DNA from: Phaeosaccion multiseriatum | Lineage: Eukaryota > Ochrophyta, other classes | Length of the DNA: 64,000 nucleotides | Direction of reading: 5' to 3' | NCBI GenBank assembly: GCA_965112735.1 | Contig: OZ218950.1 | Span: 4,712,001-4,776,000 of the forward strand | Shown here: piece after piece, positions 1 through 12,611 of the stretch | How the letters are laid out: each line of letters begins with the position of its first letter | Numbering within the stretch: position 1 is the first letter of the stretch | Position numbers and translations under genes: made by a program | The notes under the pieces: generated by a model | Seen by the model: only the letters and a program-made list of their open reading frames with translations | Database searches by the model: none | Told to the model about the DNA's origin: nothing

Positions 1-103
1 ACAGTGCGTATACGGGGGAGGGGAAGGGGGGAGGAAGCGAAAAGAGGGAGGGCAGCGTTCCTTTTATGGGCCCTCCTTGCTCCAGGGTGTGCACTTCACT
101 TAC

Positions 104-800
104 CCAAGGGAAGGCCGTGGCGAACAGGCCACCGACGTGACTCCCTCCCAAGAAGGCAATCACCATATCGGGGTCTTGCTCCTGCATGCACTGGGCCACC
201 TCGGTCGGCTCGTAGAAGTGAAAGTGGCACGTGTGGGGATCTGGAGGAGCGCGAGGAGCAGGAGGAAACAGAAGGCAGGGGCAGGAAAGAGAGACGACGG
301 CCGAAGATGAGTCAAGGTTAAAATATTATGTTACGGTGAAGAGAGGGGTGGACGTTAAAACCCCCCCGGTGTCAGCTGCCTACCTTATGGCAAGTTCTCT
401 CCTATGCACTCCTTTCCAGCCCCCCCCCCCACACCACCCTCGACGTCTCTCACCTTCGAGCTCCAGCGTGTGGCATATCTCCTCTCCGTCTGCCGTTGTA
501 TCACACCGCCAAGCTCCCTTCTCGGCCGTCGAGCTACATCGCGGAGTGCAAGCCTCGGGACGCCAATTCGGCTCGGGAACGTCGACCACTCCGCCAGTCC
601 CTGAACGCACGGCACAGAAGAGAAGCGTCGGTGAGAAGAGATGCAAAGGGGGGAGCCAAAGAGAGGAGAACAGACCAGACCTTCCGACCCCAGAAGAAGC
701 ACTCACCCGCTGCTCCAGGGAGCTGGACCAAGAGCGAGAGAAGCCCCCCCATGGCCACCGCTGCTGCGGCGCCTCCCGGCATAGCCACAGACGAGCGCAT
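104..800 (-). CDS. N-terminal part of a secreted/membrane SGNH-acyltransferase paralogue (cut by window edge)
   Basis: Three exons are visible on the minus strand: 707-800, 454-600 and 104-240. A GTAAGT donor at 103 leads out of the window, so the gene is partial. The 126 codons seen start with ATG at 800 and a signal-peptide-like stretch (MRSSVAMPGG, then an Ala/Leu-rich core). A cysteine-rich segment with CTPRC and WRCDTT follows, then HFHFYEPTEVAQC and the block MVIAFLGGSHVGG. Exon phases (1, 1, 0) and these motifs match the first three exons of the + strand gene at 1888-7726, so the two are divergent paralogues. GGSH would be the nucleophile block of an SGNH-type fold. The acyltransferase and C-terminal parts cannot be checked here. 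The gene model is good; the function is inferred from the paralogue. Confidence 0.75.
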
Positions 801-1887
801 TCTCAGCCCGGCCCAACTGTCTCCGATATCGACCGATGTGTAAAGGAGGTAGCGCCCTCAAAGCTGCAAGATTCCTCTTCCGATCACCCCCTTTCACCCG
901 AACGGGAGGTTTGACGGGGATCAAGTGGCTGAATCCGAAGTGGGGTTTGCCTCTCTCCTCTTTCTCGAAGGCAACTGCGATTCTGGTAACCAGGGTTATC
1001 CTGGCCCACCTCAGCACCTGAGCAGCGGCTCCGGCCAGGCCTCCTCAGCCGCGCTGCTCCCAGTAGTGGCAAGCAAGCGTGGGCGCACAGCTCTAGCGGC
1101 TGGCAGGTCAGCTCCAAGGTCCCAGGTCGAGCTCACTCAAACAGGACCAGACTATTTTGTTGACAACACGAAATTCGTTCTGTGTGGAACGAGACCCGTC
1201 CGCGCCCGACACTACTATTCCTACGTTACGCTGTGCACTCTCTTCCTGCTGTGTGCTGCTCTCTCCCTCTGTCCTTCGTCTGCTGTTCCTCCCACTCTCG
1301 GGCAGTCTGGATCCCTCTCTAGCAGGACAGCACAGAGCTCATGTGGGCCCTCTTCTGTGTGATAATATATAAATCAGGCTCCAAAAATGCGGCATGGAAT
1401 TTTTGGGGTCCCAAAAATCTCCGAAGTACGAATTGGATCGCGAAGCCTCACTTGGCGGCAAGCGGGATCCAGGACGTGCGAGAGAGGCGTTTTCGGGAGG
1501 CTCTCACAACTGAGGCTTCGGCAGCAGCAGCCGAGACGCCAGTGTAGAGGAGGTACTAGCACGGTGGGCAAGGCAGTCAAGGCAGTCCACAGTGGGAGGA
1601 GCAGCGGCAGCAGCAGTCGTGCCGAGAATCGAAGAAACGCCAACGGCAGGGCCTCTCAAGAGGTCTGAGGACGACCTAAACCGCCTTGTTTCCCTCGAAA
1701 GGGCCGCTTGTTTTCTGACTTGGGCTGACCTCGAAGAGTCCCAGGTTGGAATATAGGACTAGCCTGACTGAGAACAGGAAGGCAGAATTACGGCAGTGGT
1801 GGGCAATCCAAGCACTTGATACAGACTTGTGTTTGGAAAGGGGGAAGGGTCGAAGTGGCCTGTCTTCGAGCTTGCCGCGGAGACGCC
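801..1887. promoter_or_regulatory. Intergenic region between two divergent paralogues
   Basis: About 1.09 kb lies between the start codons of the two divergent paralogues. I see no convincing coding exon. It holds a TATA-like AT stretch near 1363-1372 and short pyrimidine-rich runs at 1240-1290. A bidirectional promoter is inferred from geometry only. Confidence 0.4.
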
Positions 1888-4800
1888 ATGAAGACTGCAG
1901 CAGGATTGCCGGGATGGGCAGCAGCAGCGGCGGCGGGAGCATCTGCTTTGCTGATGGCGATGCCCGGGGCTCAAGGTGTGTGTGTGAGAGAGAGAGAGAG
2001 AGAGCGATTGAGAGGGGAAAAGTGTGGGATCCCTTGCAGCCTTTTTTCTTTCGCCTTTCTCCGTACTCTTCTTCCTCTGGCTGCAGTGCAACAGTGCCTC
2101 GTGTCTAAATGCCCAACTGTCGTCATCCTCGTGATCAGGTCAAGGCCTGGCAACCACGCCGAATATCCCCAACCCCAACATCAGGACATCCTGTACCCCG
2201 AGATGTGCAGACATGGACTCGGGGGGACAGTGGCGCTGCGACACGACTGATACAGGAGAGAGGCTGTGCAACACTCAGGAGCTTCTGGGTGCGTTGACGC
2301 AAGCCTCTGGTTACTTAACATGCCCTCCCAAAGCTATCCTCCCGAACAGCTCTGCCCCCCCCCACCACCCCTCCTTTGCCTCCACGCGCAGAGCCGCACG
2401 GCCACTAACCACCCCAAGCCAACCCCCGCTTCCCCCAATGCAGACCCACACAGATGCCACCTCCACTTCTACAGCGCAGTGGAGGTGGCGGAGTGCCTGG
2501 CCGAGAGGGAAAACATGGTCATTGGCATTTTCGGAGGTAGTGTCATGTCCGGTGTCATCGCGTCCGTCTTCCCATGGGTGAGTTGGAAGAAAGAGTGGAG
2601 GGAGAGGGAGTTGTGGCGCTTCTTTTGGCTGCGGGCCGGCAGGGTGTGCAGGGTCGGGTGGGAAGGGGGGAGGGGCGGATGGGGAGCTGAGTGAAGAGGG
2701 GCGTGGGAGGAGGAGGGGGGGGGGGGGTTATTTTCCGGGTGGCGCGACGAATGATTTGGCCTATTCTCTCCTTGCCCTGGCTTGCCTCTGATGCAGATGA
2801 TCTGATGATTTGCTCTGTCTCTCCTTGCCCTGGCTTGACCCTGATGCACACCCCTCCCCTCTCCTCGCCTCCCCTCCCTCTCTCATCACAGATGGACCAA
2901 TACGAGGAGCAGACGTTGGACGTGCACGACTGGCTTTTTGATGGTCAGCCCCCTTACACGGAGGGTGTGCCCCAGTATGTGCTGGAGATGCGTTGTGCCG
3001 CCATTGCCTTCACCGCAGACGAGCAAGTCACCTCGAAGAAAGCTTCCCTGGACAGAGGCACTTGCGGAGATGTGTTTGCGCGCAACGACGAGACAGACGC
3101 TGCCCCGGGGCTGCTTTGGGGCAGTTCCGTATCAGCTGTGCACGTGTTGGACTACATTGATCAGCTGATTGAGGCCGAGCGAACGGAAATGTCGGGCTAT
3201 TTCGTCCTGCAGATTGGTACGTGGTACAACATTTGCAACAATCCTACGTACGACCCTTGGGGATGCAATGCCCTGCCCGACGGAGAGGAGGTCAAGGCAC
3301 TGCGATCGGCAGGCCTGGATGCGCAGCTCGAGTTTTACTACACGCAGATGGCAAGCGTCGCGGAGAAGATTAGGGACAACTTTCCCAATATCATCACCGT
3401 CTTCAGTCAGGCGGGAGAGTGGACAGAGTTCATGGCCGGGACCGGTGTCATTGCCACGAGGGTGAGTGGCACGAGAGCAAGCTGTGGATTCGGTGGGGCT
3501 GGCGTGTGCACGCCGACCACAAGAAGAAGAAGAAGAATTCAGAAGGAGTGGGGGTGATGGCAAAGGAGAAGAAGAGAAGGACACAACCCTCAGGCACAGG
3601 CCACATCTCCTCCTCCCCTCGGGCCCTTACCCTCTTTCCTCCATGCAACCCCTCTCTCCTCTCTCTGTGTTGTGTGTGCCTCCCCCTTCCCTTCCCTACA
3701 ACAGCTGGCCCAGGAGTACAACGGCATGGTGCTGGACGTCTCCGGCGTCATCAACTCCTTCAACTCCCCGGAGAAGGTGGGCAACCATCCCGTTCACATC
3801 GCGAGTTTGGGTATCTTCCAGCGCATCGTCAGTGTCGCCTGCGAAGCCGACCAGGAGGAGGAGGTGGAGTGTGAAGAACAGGTGGGTTGGAGAGAGGGGG
3901 AGGGAGAGGGGGGGGGGGTACGAGTGGGGGGCGAAGGACATGGAATGTCTCAGTCAGAGGAGCGGTGATTCACTATACTGCCTGCCTGTAACTGTAACTT
4001 TCAATACCCATCTCCACCGCAAGGCAAGTGGTTGCTTTCTCTCGCCCACCCTCCATCACTCACGCACGCTCTCTCTCCCTCTCTCTCTCACACACACACA
4101 CACCAGTCGGTGGGCTCGCCGGGCTGCAACCCCTACGAGTGGTCCGTCGAGGAGGAGGACGAAGACGACACGAACACGCTCTGGTGGAACCAACACCATC
4201 GTCCCTGCGTGGTTGATGTGTACCCCTCGGCCGAGATGTGGGACTCGAGTATGGCAGTGGACGCTCCCTCCGGCGGCGGGGAGCCTCTTGAAACGCTGGA
4301 CTTTTCCAGGATTGTGCTGGATCGGGAGATAGTGTCTACCTACGCGAGCCCCTCGTACTCGAGCAAGACCGGCCACGGCAGTGCTGGGCAGGAGTACAAG
4401 GCATGGAAGTACACCAGTCTCAAGATTGTGGCGGCTGTCCTGTCGCTGCTGTACGTCATCTACACGTTCAAGAGTGCCATGCCCAAGGCGGCCAAGACGC
4501 TCGATGGCCACGGAAGCGACGAGAGCCTGCTGACCCGTATTGTGAACAAGATTCTGACGCCCAACAAGGCCATTGCCAGCAGCAAGCAGCATATGAAGCG
4601 CAGTGGTGTAGGAACCGGTTCAGTATCGAGCTACGGCGGATCTGCGACGACGTCCCCCAGCAAGGCTATGCATGGCACCGCCGCTGCCGGCGCTGCAGGG
4701 GCTGCTGGTATGGGCATGGGTGCGTGGGGCTACCTCACCGCCTTCGATGGAGCGCGCTTCGTGGCCTCGCAGCACATTGTGGGCGGGCACTACTTCGGCA

Positions 4801-7726
4801 CCTCCCCGCAGGCCACGCCCCGCTGGTACATCATCGGCTGGGGCTTCACCTGGGTGCCCTGGTTCATGATGCTCTCCGGCTTCGTGCTCACCTACTCGTC
4901 GCTCAAGAGGCAGGCCAAGTCTGGCCAGGTCGGCGTGTACCCCAACCCGTGGACCTTCCTCCAGGCTCGAGTCAAGAGTATCTACCCTCTGTACCTGCTT
5001 GGGCTCATCGCCGCCTTCTTCGTGTCCGTGTGGGATGACCGCTGGCAGAATATCACTTGGTTGGAGGCCGTGGCGAGCGTGACGCTGACGCAGGCGTGGA
5101 TCCCCAAGATCACGGAGAACGTTCTGCAAGCGCACTGCTGGTTCCTCAGCGCCATCGTGCCTCTCTGGTGAGTAAGCGTGCTCCTGGCCTTGACCCTGAC
5201 CTTGAGCTTCGCAATCATTCCTGCCGCAGTTGTCTCTTCCCTCGCAAGTTTCCTTCTTCTCCCTCGCGCAACTCACTCACTTCGTCATCACACTCTCCTC
5301 CTCTCCTCTACCTGCTTTATCAGGTTCTTCCACGGCCGCATGGAGAAGTTCATGTCTAACCTCAGCAACAAGGCCCTCGTCGCTCTCATGGTGGCGCTGT
5401 CCGTCGCGGGCTGGCTCCCTGCTATCATCCCCCCCATTGTCGGAGAGCCTGCAGACTGGTACCGAGTGCACTCCTACGGGTCCACCAAGATGTGGGAGGA
5501 CATGTTTGTGGTGATGCTCAAGTTCTTCCCCGCCTTCTACGCCCATGTGTACATCTACGGCATCGGCCTGGCCTGTCTCTACCGGTGAGTGACGCGAGTG
5601 GAGAGGGTGGTGATGCGTCTGCCTCAGGGCCCGATAATATGCCTCTCTTCTTCCGACATACTATTATTTTGTTCTCATTCGCGCTTTTTTTTTGTCTTGT
5701 CTTCCTTTCGTACCCCCGAAACACCCGCAGCAACTACCGCGAAGCGGCCCCTGCTCTGTTCAGATTCGGGGCCTGCATTGGCTACGCCGGGCTCTTGCTC
5801 GTCTTCACCGTCGAGGCCATCCAGCCCCCAGGCTACAAGCTCACGTGCCGACTCGGAGCCCTCGCCCCTCTGCAGGGCCTCATCCTGATCGGCCTGGCCT
5901 TTGGAGTCGACCCCGTGGCCAAGCTGTTCAACCTGTGGCCCTTCCGCGTGCTGGGGCGCTACTCGTACTCGGTGTACATCTTCCAGTTCATCGCCTTCAA
6001 CATCTGGAGCGGCTGGGCCGATATGGGCATGATGACCTTCCTGCTCGCCTTCGCCATTGTCATGCTCAACGTGTCGACCCTGCTCTTCCCCACCAAGGAC
6101 AACTCTGTGTTCTGGAGGAGAATGGCCATCGCAGGCGGTGTGGGCCTCGGGCTCGTGTCTCTCTGGGGCATGCTCCCCACCACGGTGAGCGGCAAGTGGG
6201 GCGAGGACACCGGCGGCTTTGCCTCCACCCCTGCCTACGTGGAGTACTCTACCGGTGCCACCGACGTGCGACTCAACATGACCACATCCAACGTGATGCT
6301 TGGCGATAAGAGCGAGTTTTCGTTCATCAACCCCTCCCTCCTCACCCTGGACGACACCATGTTCATGGCCGCAAGGAGACACCGCATGGAGTTTGACACG
6401 ACGCCTGAAGAGACCATCGACGGCGCCAAGGTCATTACCACCATGTGGTACAGTGATATTGTGCTCAGTGCAATGGACACAAGCGCAGAGGATGGCACTC
6501 TAAAGCCCATGGACGACAACATGCACGTCATGTACTTTACCCCCAGCGAGGAGGAAGCGTCTTGGACCCCCTGTATCCCAGAGATGCAGTTCCACCCCAT
6601 CAACAACACGTGGACGCAGCACGTGGTGACTGGCCCGCAGGACCCTCGCCTCTTTGTGCAGGACAGGAAGCTGCGCATGAGCTTCTTCTCCACCCTCCCC
6701 AACCAACCTGGGGACGCGTGCCCGGCAACCGGGGAGACCATTGGTGCCATGTTTGTCACAGATGGCGATCTGCGCAAGGCGCTTGTGCCTGGGGCGGACA
6801 GAGTGACGGTCGCCAGCCTGTTGCCGGCTCCCGAGGGACCGACGGCTCCCACTCCTCAGGTTTATGAGAAGAATTGGATGGCGTTTGACATTATGGGGGC
6901 GGATGGGGAAATGCAGGACAGCATGGGCTTTTTGACCCACCTCTCCCCCTTCACGCCCATCCGAGTGGACGGCGGGAAGGGCGGGGAGGTCGTGGCTTTA
7001 CCCGTGGTCAAGACACCCCTCTTGTACTTTAAGGACGCCATGAAGCTGGAGATTCACGGAGGGTCGAACGCGGTGCTGGTGGAGCGCTCCTTCCTGGACG
7101 ATTACTACCTTGCGGTCTTCCACACGCTCAGCGCAGGCGGACAGTACGTCAACTACTTTATGCAGTTCACCACCATGGAGCCCTTCTACCCCACCGCGGT
7201 CAGCCGACCCATCCCGGTCATCAACCCAGACGAGGAGCTCTGCCCGGTGTTCGCGTCAGGCCTGACTAAGGTGAGCAAAGACCACGTCATGGTGACCTAC
7301 GGCTCATGCGACATGGAGTCCCGCGCTCTCACCCTCTCCTTGACGGATGTGGACAAGCTCTTCCGCCAGCGTACCTCCAGCACCGAGTTCAACTCTCTGT
7401 ATTCGGCTGGCGTGGTGGGCGTGGCGTCTCGGGAGGCTCCCTCTCCTTCAGCAGGCGATGATTTGCCGCTCGACAATGGCCTCGTTGGCCTGCTCTGCTG
7501 CGTGGGCTTTGTCATCCTCGCCGCACTGTTCCTCACGTATGTAACGCCGCTGCTGAGCCGCCAGAGGCAACAGCTCAACAAACTCGATACAGAGGAGCAG
7601 GAGGCGAACAGCCCCTTCAGGGAGGACAAGCAAGAGAAGCTCTTCGCCCCTGCTTCTCCGGCCACCACCCGCGGTGCTCCGATCGAACTCCTTACTTCGT
7701 CGAGTGCGCGCCGGACATCGGACTGA
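1888..7726 (+). CDS. Tripartite membrane protein: SGNH-like esterase + acyltransferase-3 + propeller-like domain
   Basis: Eight exons: 1888-1975, 2139-2288, 2444-2577, 2892-3461, 3705-3881, 4107-5167, 5324-5584 and 5731-7726. All have GT-AG borders and consistent phase, giving 1478 residues. ATG 1888 starts a signal peptide (residues 1-29). Residues about 40-370 look like an SGNH/PC-esterase fold: GGS near Ser112, the strand LQIGTWYN, LDVSGVIN, and NHPVH ending at His345 as the likely catalytic His. A first membrane helix lies at about 475-490. Residues about 583-950 match acyltransferase-3 (OafA-like): RFVASQHIVGGHYF, LSGFVLTYS, WFLSAIVPLW and many helices. Residues about 980-1375 carry DPRLF, EKNWMAF and HGGSNAVLVE motifs, reminiscent of five-bladed propellers of glycan-active proteins. 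A last helix is near 1397-1420, with a short tail. Likely role: O-acylation of wall or secreted glycans in the secretory pathway. Domain identities other than acyltransferase-3 are inferred. Confidence 0.85.
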
Positions 7727-8479
7727 GGGGGTGTCAGGACACATGAGGTGTTGGTGTGGCATCATATGATTCTAGTGTAGGCACGGCAGAAAATTTTGAC
7801 TCGATGGAAGGAAGAGCATACGATCCGCAGGCAGGTCTTGCCTTGGCAAGCTCAGGGAAGAGCAGAGGCTGCTGGGGGGCGAGAGGAGAGGCGCCCCTTG
7901 AAGCGCCGCCTCTTGAAGCGCCGAGAGGCGATGGATGTGCACCACTGATAAAGCACGCGGTGATTGTATTTTGTGCATATATATTTAATTTTGAAAGTTA
8001 TATGCTTGGGTGGGAGGAGTAAGAATAGTGCCGAGTGGAAGCCGTCCACTTTTCTTGGTAGCACTTTAAAAGCAAGAATGGACAAATTGTTGTCCGCTTG
8101 TTTCTTTGGCTTCTGTGAACTACAATATATGTATACATTACTAACGAGACAACCACCGAATGCCAGCGCAGCATTCTCTGTACTCTGCTGCCTCTGGTGT
8201 CCAGCCTCAGTTGGGCGTGCGCTCGGCACTCACTGTCTATCCCACCTCTCCCTCTCGCCTGTGCATCTGAGGCTTCAAACCCACACGCTGTGTGTGGGCG
8301 TGTGTGTTTGCCTCCATCGTCAAGCCAGTAAGTCAACAAGTTCCTGAGCGAGCCCCCCCAGCCCTGCATGTCTGCTGCCCGCCTCAGATTTTCCTCCGCT
8401 CCTCCTCTGCCGTACCAAAGGGGTACCTAAGCGTTGAAGCTTTGACGCCTCATACCGCCCGCCCCATATCCAGAATCAC

Positions 8480-8513
<34 letters not shown>

Positions 8514-8958
8514 TGGCTGTTGGTTTTGGCTGTGGCCGCATGAGGGCCCCGTCGGGTGTCTGCAGGATTCCATCACGGCCTCGCTCGGCCGGTCGATCGT
8601 CGGTCGGCCGATCGTCGGTCGGCCGATCGTCGGTCGGTCAGTCGGTCGGTCGGTCGGTCGGTCAGTCGGTCAGTCGGTCAGTCGGTCGTCAGTAGGTCGA
8701 TCGTCAGTCGGTTGGTCGGTCGGTCGGTCGGTCGGTCGGTCGGTCGGTCGGTCGGTCGGTCGGTCGGTCGGTGCCCAGAAGGCGAACCATCGAGTGAGGC
8801 CCATGCAGCAGACCTTCCCATAACCGGACGGTGGACTGCACTCAGGAAGAAGGGCGGCACACTGCGTCGTCCTATGCTGCTCTACCTCTCATGCCACGCC
8901 TTCTCTTTTCCAGTACAACTGTAACTGTAACTCGTCGACAGTCGACATGTCTCCCTCT
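7727..8958. other. Intergenic region between convergent genes
   Basis: No convincing exon is seen in about 1.2 kb between the ends of the acyltransferase fusion and the ABCG gene. It contains a (TC)n run at about 8484-8514 and a long GGTC tetranucleotide array (separate entry). Both 3' UTRs should lie here. Confidence 0.5.
8580..8771. repeat. GGTC tetranucleotide array with ordered variants
   Basis: The array is built on GGTC/CGGT. The left part has a higher-order unit (GGTCGGCCGATCGTC, repeated), the middle alternates GGTC with AGTC units, and the right end (about 8709-8771) is nearly pure. The gradient from variant to pure units suggests recent expansion at the right edge. It encodes no credible protein. 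Confidence 0.9.
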
Positions 8959-9852
8959 CTACTTGTCTTCCGGTGGCTCTTCGAGAGACTGAAAGCGAGG
9001 CTTGGTGAGGCAAAGCGACCCCAAAGTGACCAAATGAAACGCCATGGTCAGCACACCCAGCCGGGCAAAGGGTCCGCTCAACCTCCCTCCTGCTGGCACA
9101 CCGCGTCCAGGCTTGCCTTCGTAGCCTGCGTAGCTCAGCTCCACGAGGACGTCTTCCCCAGGGATGGGGTGCCCGCCCTTGTCCTGTAGGAAGCGACCCA
9201 CAACGGGCACATTAGGCACTTTGCCGGGCGCCGAATCGAGGGTGAGCCCTTTGAATTCATTACGCATGAGGGCAGTGGTGGCCCACTTGATGGTGGAGAG
9301 CGCCTCGAGCTTCTTCATTGCGGGAGGTATGTTGAGGTTGAGGCCACACAAGAGTAAGAACACCACGTTGACGGCGGGACCAATGACACTTGCGGTTTCC
9401 GAGCTTGGGGCGAGACACCCAATCATGAGACCCAAAGCACTGCTGGCGTGGCACTCGAGTAAGAGAATGCCCATAAAGTTCCGGAGCTTGCCCTTGCCGC
9501 GGTTGAGGCCGCTTAGCGAGTACACCACAGGACCAAACACGGCTGGGAAGATGAGCTCTGTGGGCAGCTCTGCCAGCACCTTGGACAGCCAGTAGCTCGC
9601 CATGTGGTAGCCCTGATCGAGCCGCTCGATGGCAATCACAGGCTTTTCCGTGGAGAAGGTTTGCAGGGCTCGCACGCAGCCCACCTGTGTTCAGCAGAGG
9701 GGGGAGGGGGAGGCAGGCAGGCAGGCAGGCGGGGGGGGGGGGGGTAGGCAGGGTAGTAAGAGGAGGCGAGAGAGGGCTTGGGGGAAAAGAGCAGGGTAGA
9801 GAGAGACGGGGAAGGGCACCGAAAGGGGACTTTACAGTACAGGGCACAAAAG

Positions 9853-9883
<31 letters not shown>

Positions 9884-10372
9884 GAGGCTCGTTCACATGG
9901 CTTTTCCGTGGAGGGTGCTTCCACCTCGGCACCCACTCGGCACAGAAGCCATTCAATATACCCGGCCCCCCCTCGGCCTCCCCCTCCACTCCTGTGGACA
10001 TTGAACATTCAGTCACGTACCATGGCAACGTTGACGACGACGTTCACCATGAGTGCCGCTCGGTCCGTTATAGCCTGCTCGTTGCACTTCAGCTTGAAGA
10101 AGACTGACCCGATAATGGCCCCTAGACCGGCACCCACAAGCGCTCGACTCAAGGCCACGCTCTTGTCTCTCGTTGCCTGCCACCAAGACCGCTTCAGCAG
10201 CAGCCGAGCCTGCCCTAAGAAGCCCGGCCTTTTGACCACTATACTCCTCTCTCCTCCTCCTCCTCCTCCTCCCCCTGATGCTACTACGACGGCTCCCTCC
10301 CTTCCCTCCTCTTCCTCCGCCCCGCCTCCGCCGCTTCGAAGCCTTTGTAGTGGGAGGCCTTGTCTGCTCCCT

Positions 10373-10403
<31 letters not shown>

Positions 10404-12611
10404 CCATCTCCTCGTCCACCTCCTCTTGTCGAAGACGCCGCTCTTTCCATGCCTCCCGGGCCGCAAGCGCAATGTGCTTTATCCTTTCCTCCGACGAATG
10501 ATGGCCTTCTGCGCCGTTTTCGAATCCCAGACTCACGAGGTCTAACACAAAGTCCGCGGGGTTGAAGGACGGAGGCATTCTGTGGTCAGGAAGGCGTGAG
10601 AGGCAAATCACAGGCAGTAGAGACGGGGGCAGACAGGGAGGGTACATGTAAAGAGGTCTGTACGTTGCGTGTACGTTTGCGTGTACGTATGCGCGCGTGC
10701 GTGCGCGTGTGAATCGTGGTTTCTTAGTACCTCTCTGCTTCATTTGGGCACAAAGGAGAGTGTGAGCAAAGAGGTGAGAATACAAGCGATGAAAATGGCC
10801 ACCATCTGAGACAAGAGCGGACTGGGGAGGCTACAGCGGCCCCCTCCCTCCCTCCCTCCCCCCCTCCCCCCCTGCCTTTCTCTCTCCCTCCCTCCCTCCC
10901 TCCCTCATTCACTCACGGGTAGCCCAAGCTAGCGAAGTGCCCCTCCAATTGGTCGGCGGCACCCAGGTACATGACTTGACCCCCCGCTAGGACCTGTTCG
11001 GAGTGTCATGCCGGCGAGAAGATCGAGTATCAGGTGCAAGTCGGTTGTTTGGTTGACAGACGTCCAAAGCGAGGCGCTGTCTCGACCAAGCCCCCCGTCC
11101 ACAAACTCTCCACAGCACCCGAAACCTGGCTTGGCTCTATTGCTCCGTCTCTCTCTCTCTCTCTCCCTCCCTACTCCCTCCCTTCCTCTCCTCACTCACC
11201 ATGACATCGTCAAACAGGGCGAAGATCGATGACCGCGGCTGATGCAGACACACCACGACGGTGTGCCCTTCCTGACACAGCACACGCATAGCCTGCATCA
11301 TCTGCTGGGCCTGGAAGCTGTCCAGTCCGCTGGTGGGCTCGTCCTTCGAGTTTGTATGTGTGTATGTGTGTGTATGTGTATGTGTGTGCGTTTGTTTGTG
11401 TGTGCGTGTGTGCGTGCGTGTGTGCGTGCGTGAGTGATTGGGACGAGCACAGGCAGCGGACAGGCAGCAGAGCAAAGAAACTTACTTATACTTACCACCA
11501 ACACCAAGCTTGGGGTCTCAAGCCCAATCAGCTCCATGGCCACCGCCAGCCTCCTCGCCTCCCCACCGCTAATCCCCCCTGCGGAGGACGCTCCTCCCAC
11601 CCTCGTATCGGCCGCTTGGGTCAGCTCCAGCCTGTCGATGAGGCTTTGCACCATTCTCTCCTGCTCCTCCCTGCTTGTCGATGCCAGCCTGCATGATGTG
11701 TATTCGTGTGCAGTGGGGGGAGAGAGGACGGGGTGGATGGGTGGATGGCAGTGGATGGGTGGATGGGTGGATGGGGGGGGCGCCGTACAGTTAGGCAGGC
11801 GGCAACGAAAGTCTTTCTAACGCGTACGTGTACGTGCATACGGTGGTGCCAAGAAAGAAGCTCCGCGTCCTTCCTCCTCCCCGAAGGCCGCAGGGTCACA
11901 GGGGGAGCAACACACACAAAATCTTTGCCCAGGTGGCATAACTGACCTCAGTCCTGCTCGAATCATGAGCGTTTCGCGCACGGTGAGGAAGGAGTAGAAG
12001 GCCTGCTTCTGGCGCACGTAGGCAAAGCGCTTCCCGCCTCTTCCGAGATTTTCCAAGTCGCTTCTGTGAGAGTGTGCATGTTGGCCGCCTGCTGCGTCGA
12101 AGCGGTCTACACCGTTGATGGTGACGGTACCTGTCGCACGCATACGGTTGGTGTACGGCACTTGGTTGGCAATTACATTCAAGAGAGACGTCTTCCCGCT
12201 CCCACTGGGCCCCATCTGCGGATCGAAGCAAATCAGAGAGGGGGGTGTAGCGTCAGAGAGAGAGGCAAGAGAGCGGGTCAGAGGGCAATGAGTGCACGGG
12301 AGAACAACACCACCAGGTACCTCTTACAAGCTGGCACTCACCAGCGCCAGCATCCTTCCGGGAAGTGCTTCCCCATTGACGTCATCGAGCACCTTGATTG
12401 GCCCCCCACCCTTGCTGCCCGTTCCAATCTCCATAGTCACGTCCTGGAAGACAATGTGCAGTGGGCTACCTCCTCCGGTGTCGCCTACCCCCCCTCCCCT
12501 GACGACATTCCCGGTTATCTCCGCTCCTTCTGAGGCAGCATTCGCCGGTCTTGCCGAAGCAGCACTACGTGAGCAGCAGAGCACAAGCGTAAGCACAAAA
12601 AAAAGCCACAT
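8959..12611 (-). CDS. ABCG-family half-size ABC transporter
   Basis: Seven exons: 12342-12611, 11947-12215, 11496-11688, 11200-11343, 10917-10993, 10021-10579 and 8959-9684, giving 745 residues. ATG 12611 starts a hydrophobic signal-like segment (MWLFFVLTLV); the open frame upstream has no ATG. The N-terminal nucleotide-binding domain has Walker A GPSGSGKT (92-99), signature ISGGE (219-223), Walker B LVLVDEP (241-247) and the H-loop His278. The PPSFNPADF motif typical of ABCG follows. The ABC2-type membrane domain comes after a linker of about 100 residues rich in Gln, Glu and Gly, an expansion unusual for the family. NBD-before-TMD order and size indicate a half transporter that would dimerise. 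Substrate is unknown; lipids, pigments or terpenoids are typical for ABCG. Exon 2 uses a GTCAGT donor. Confidence 0.9.
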
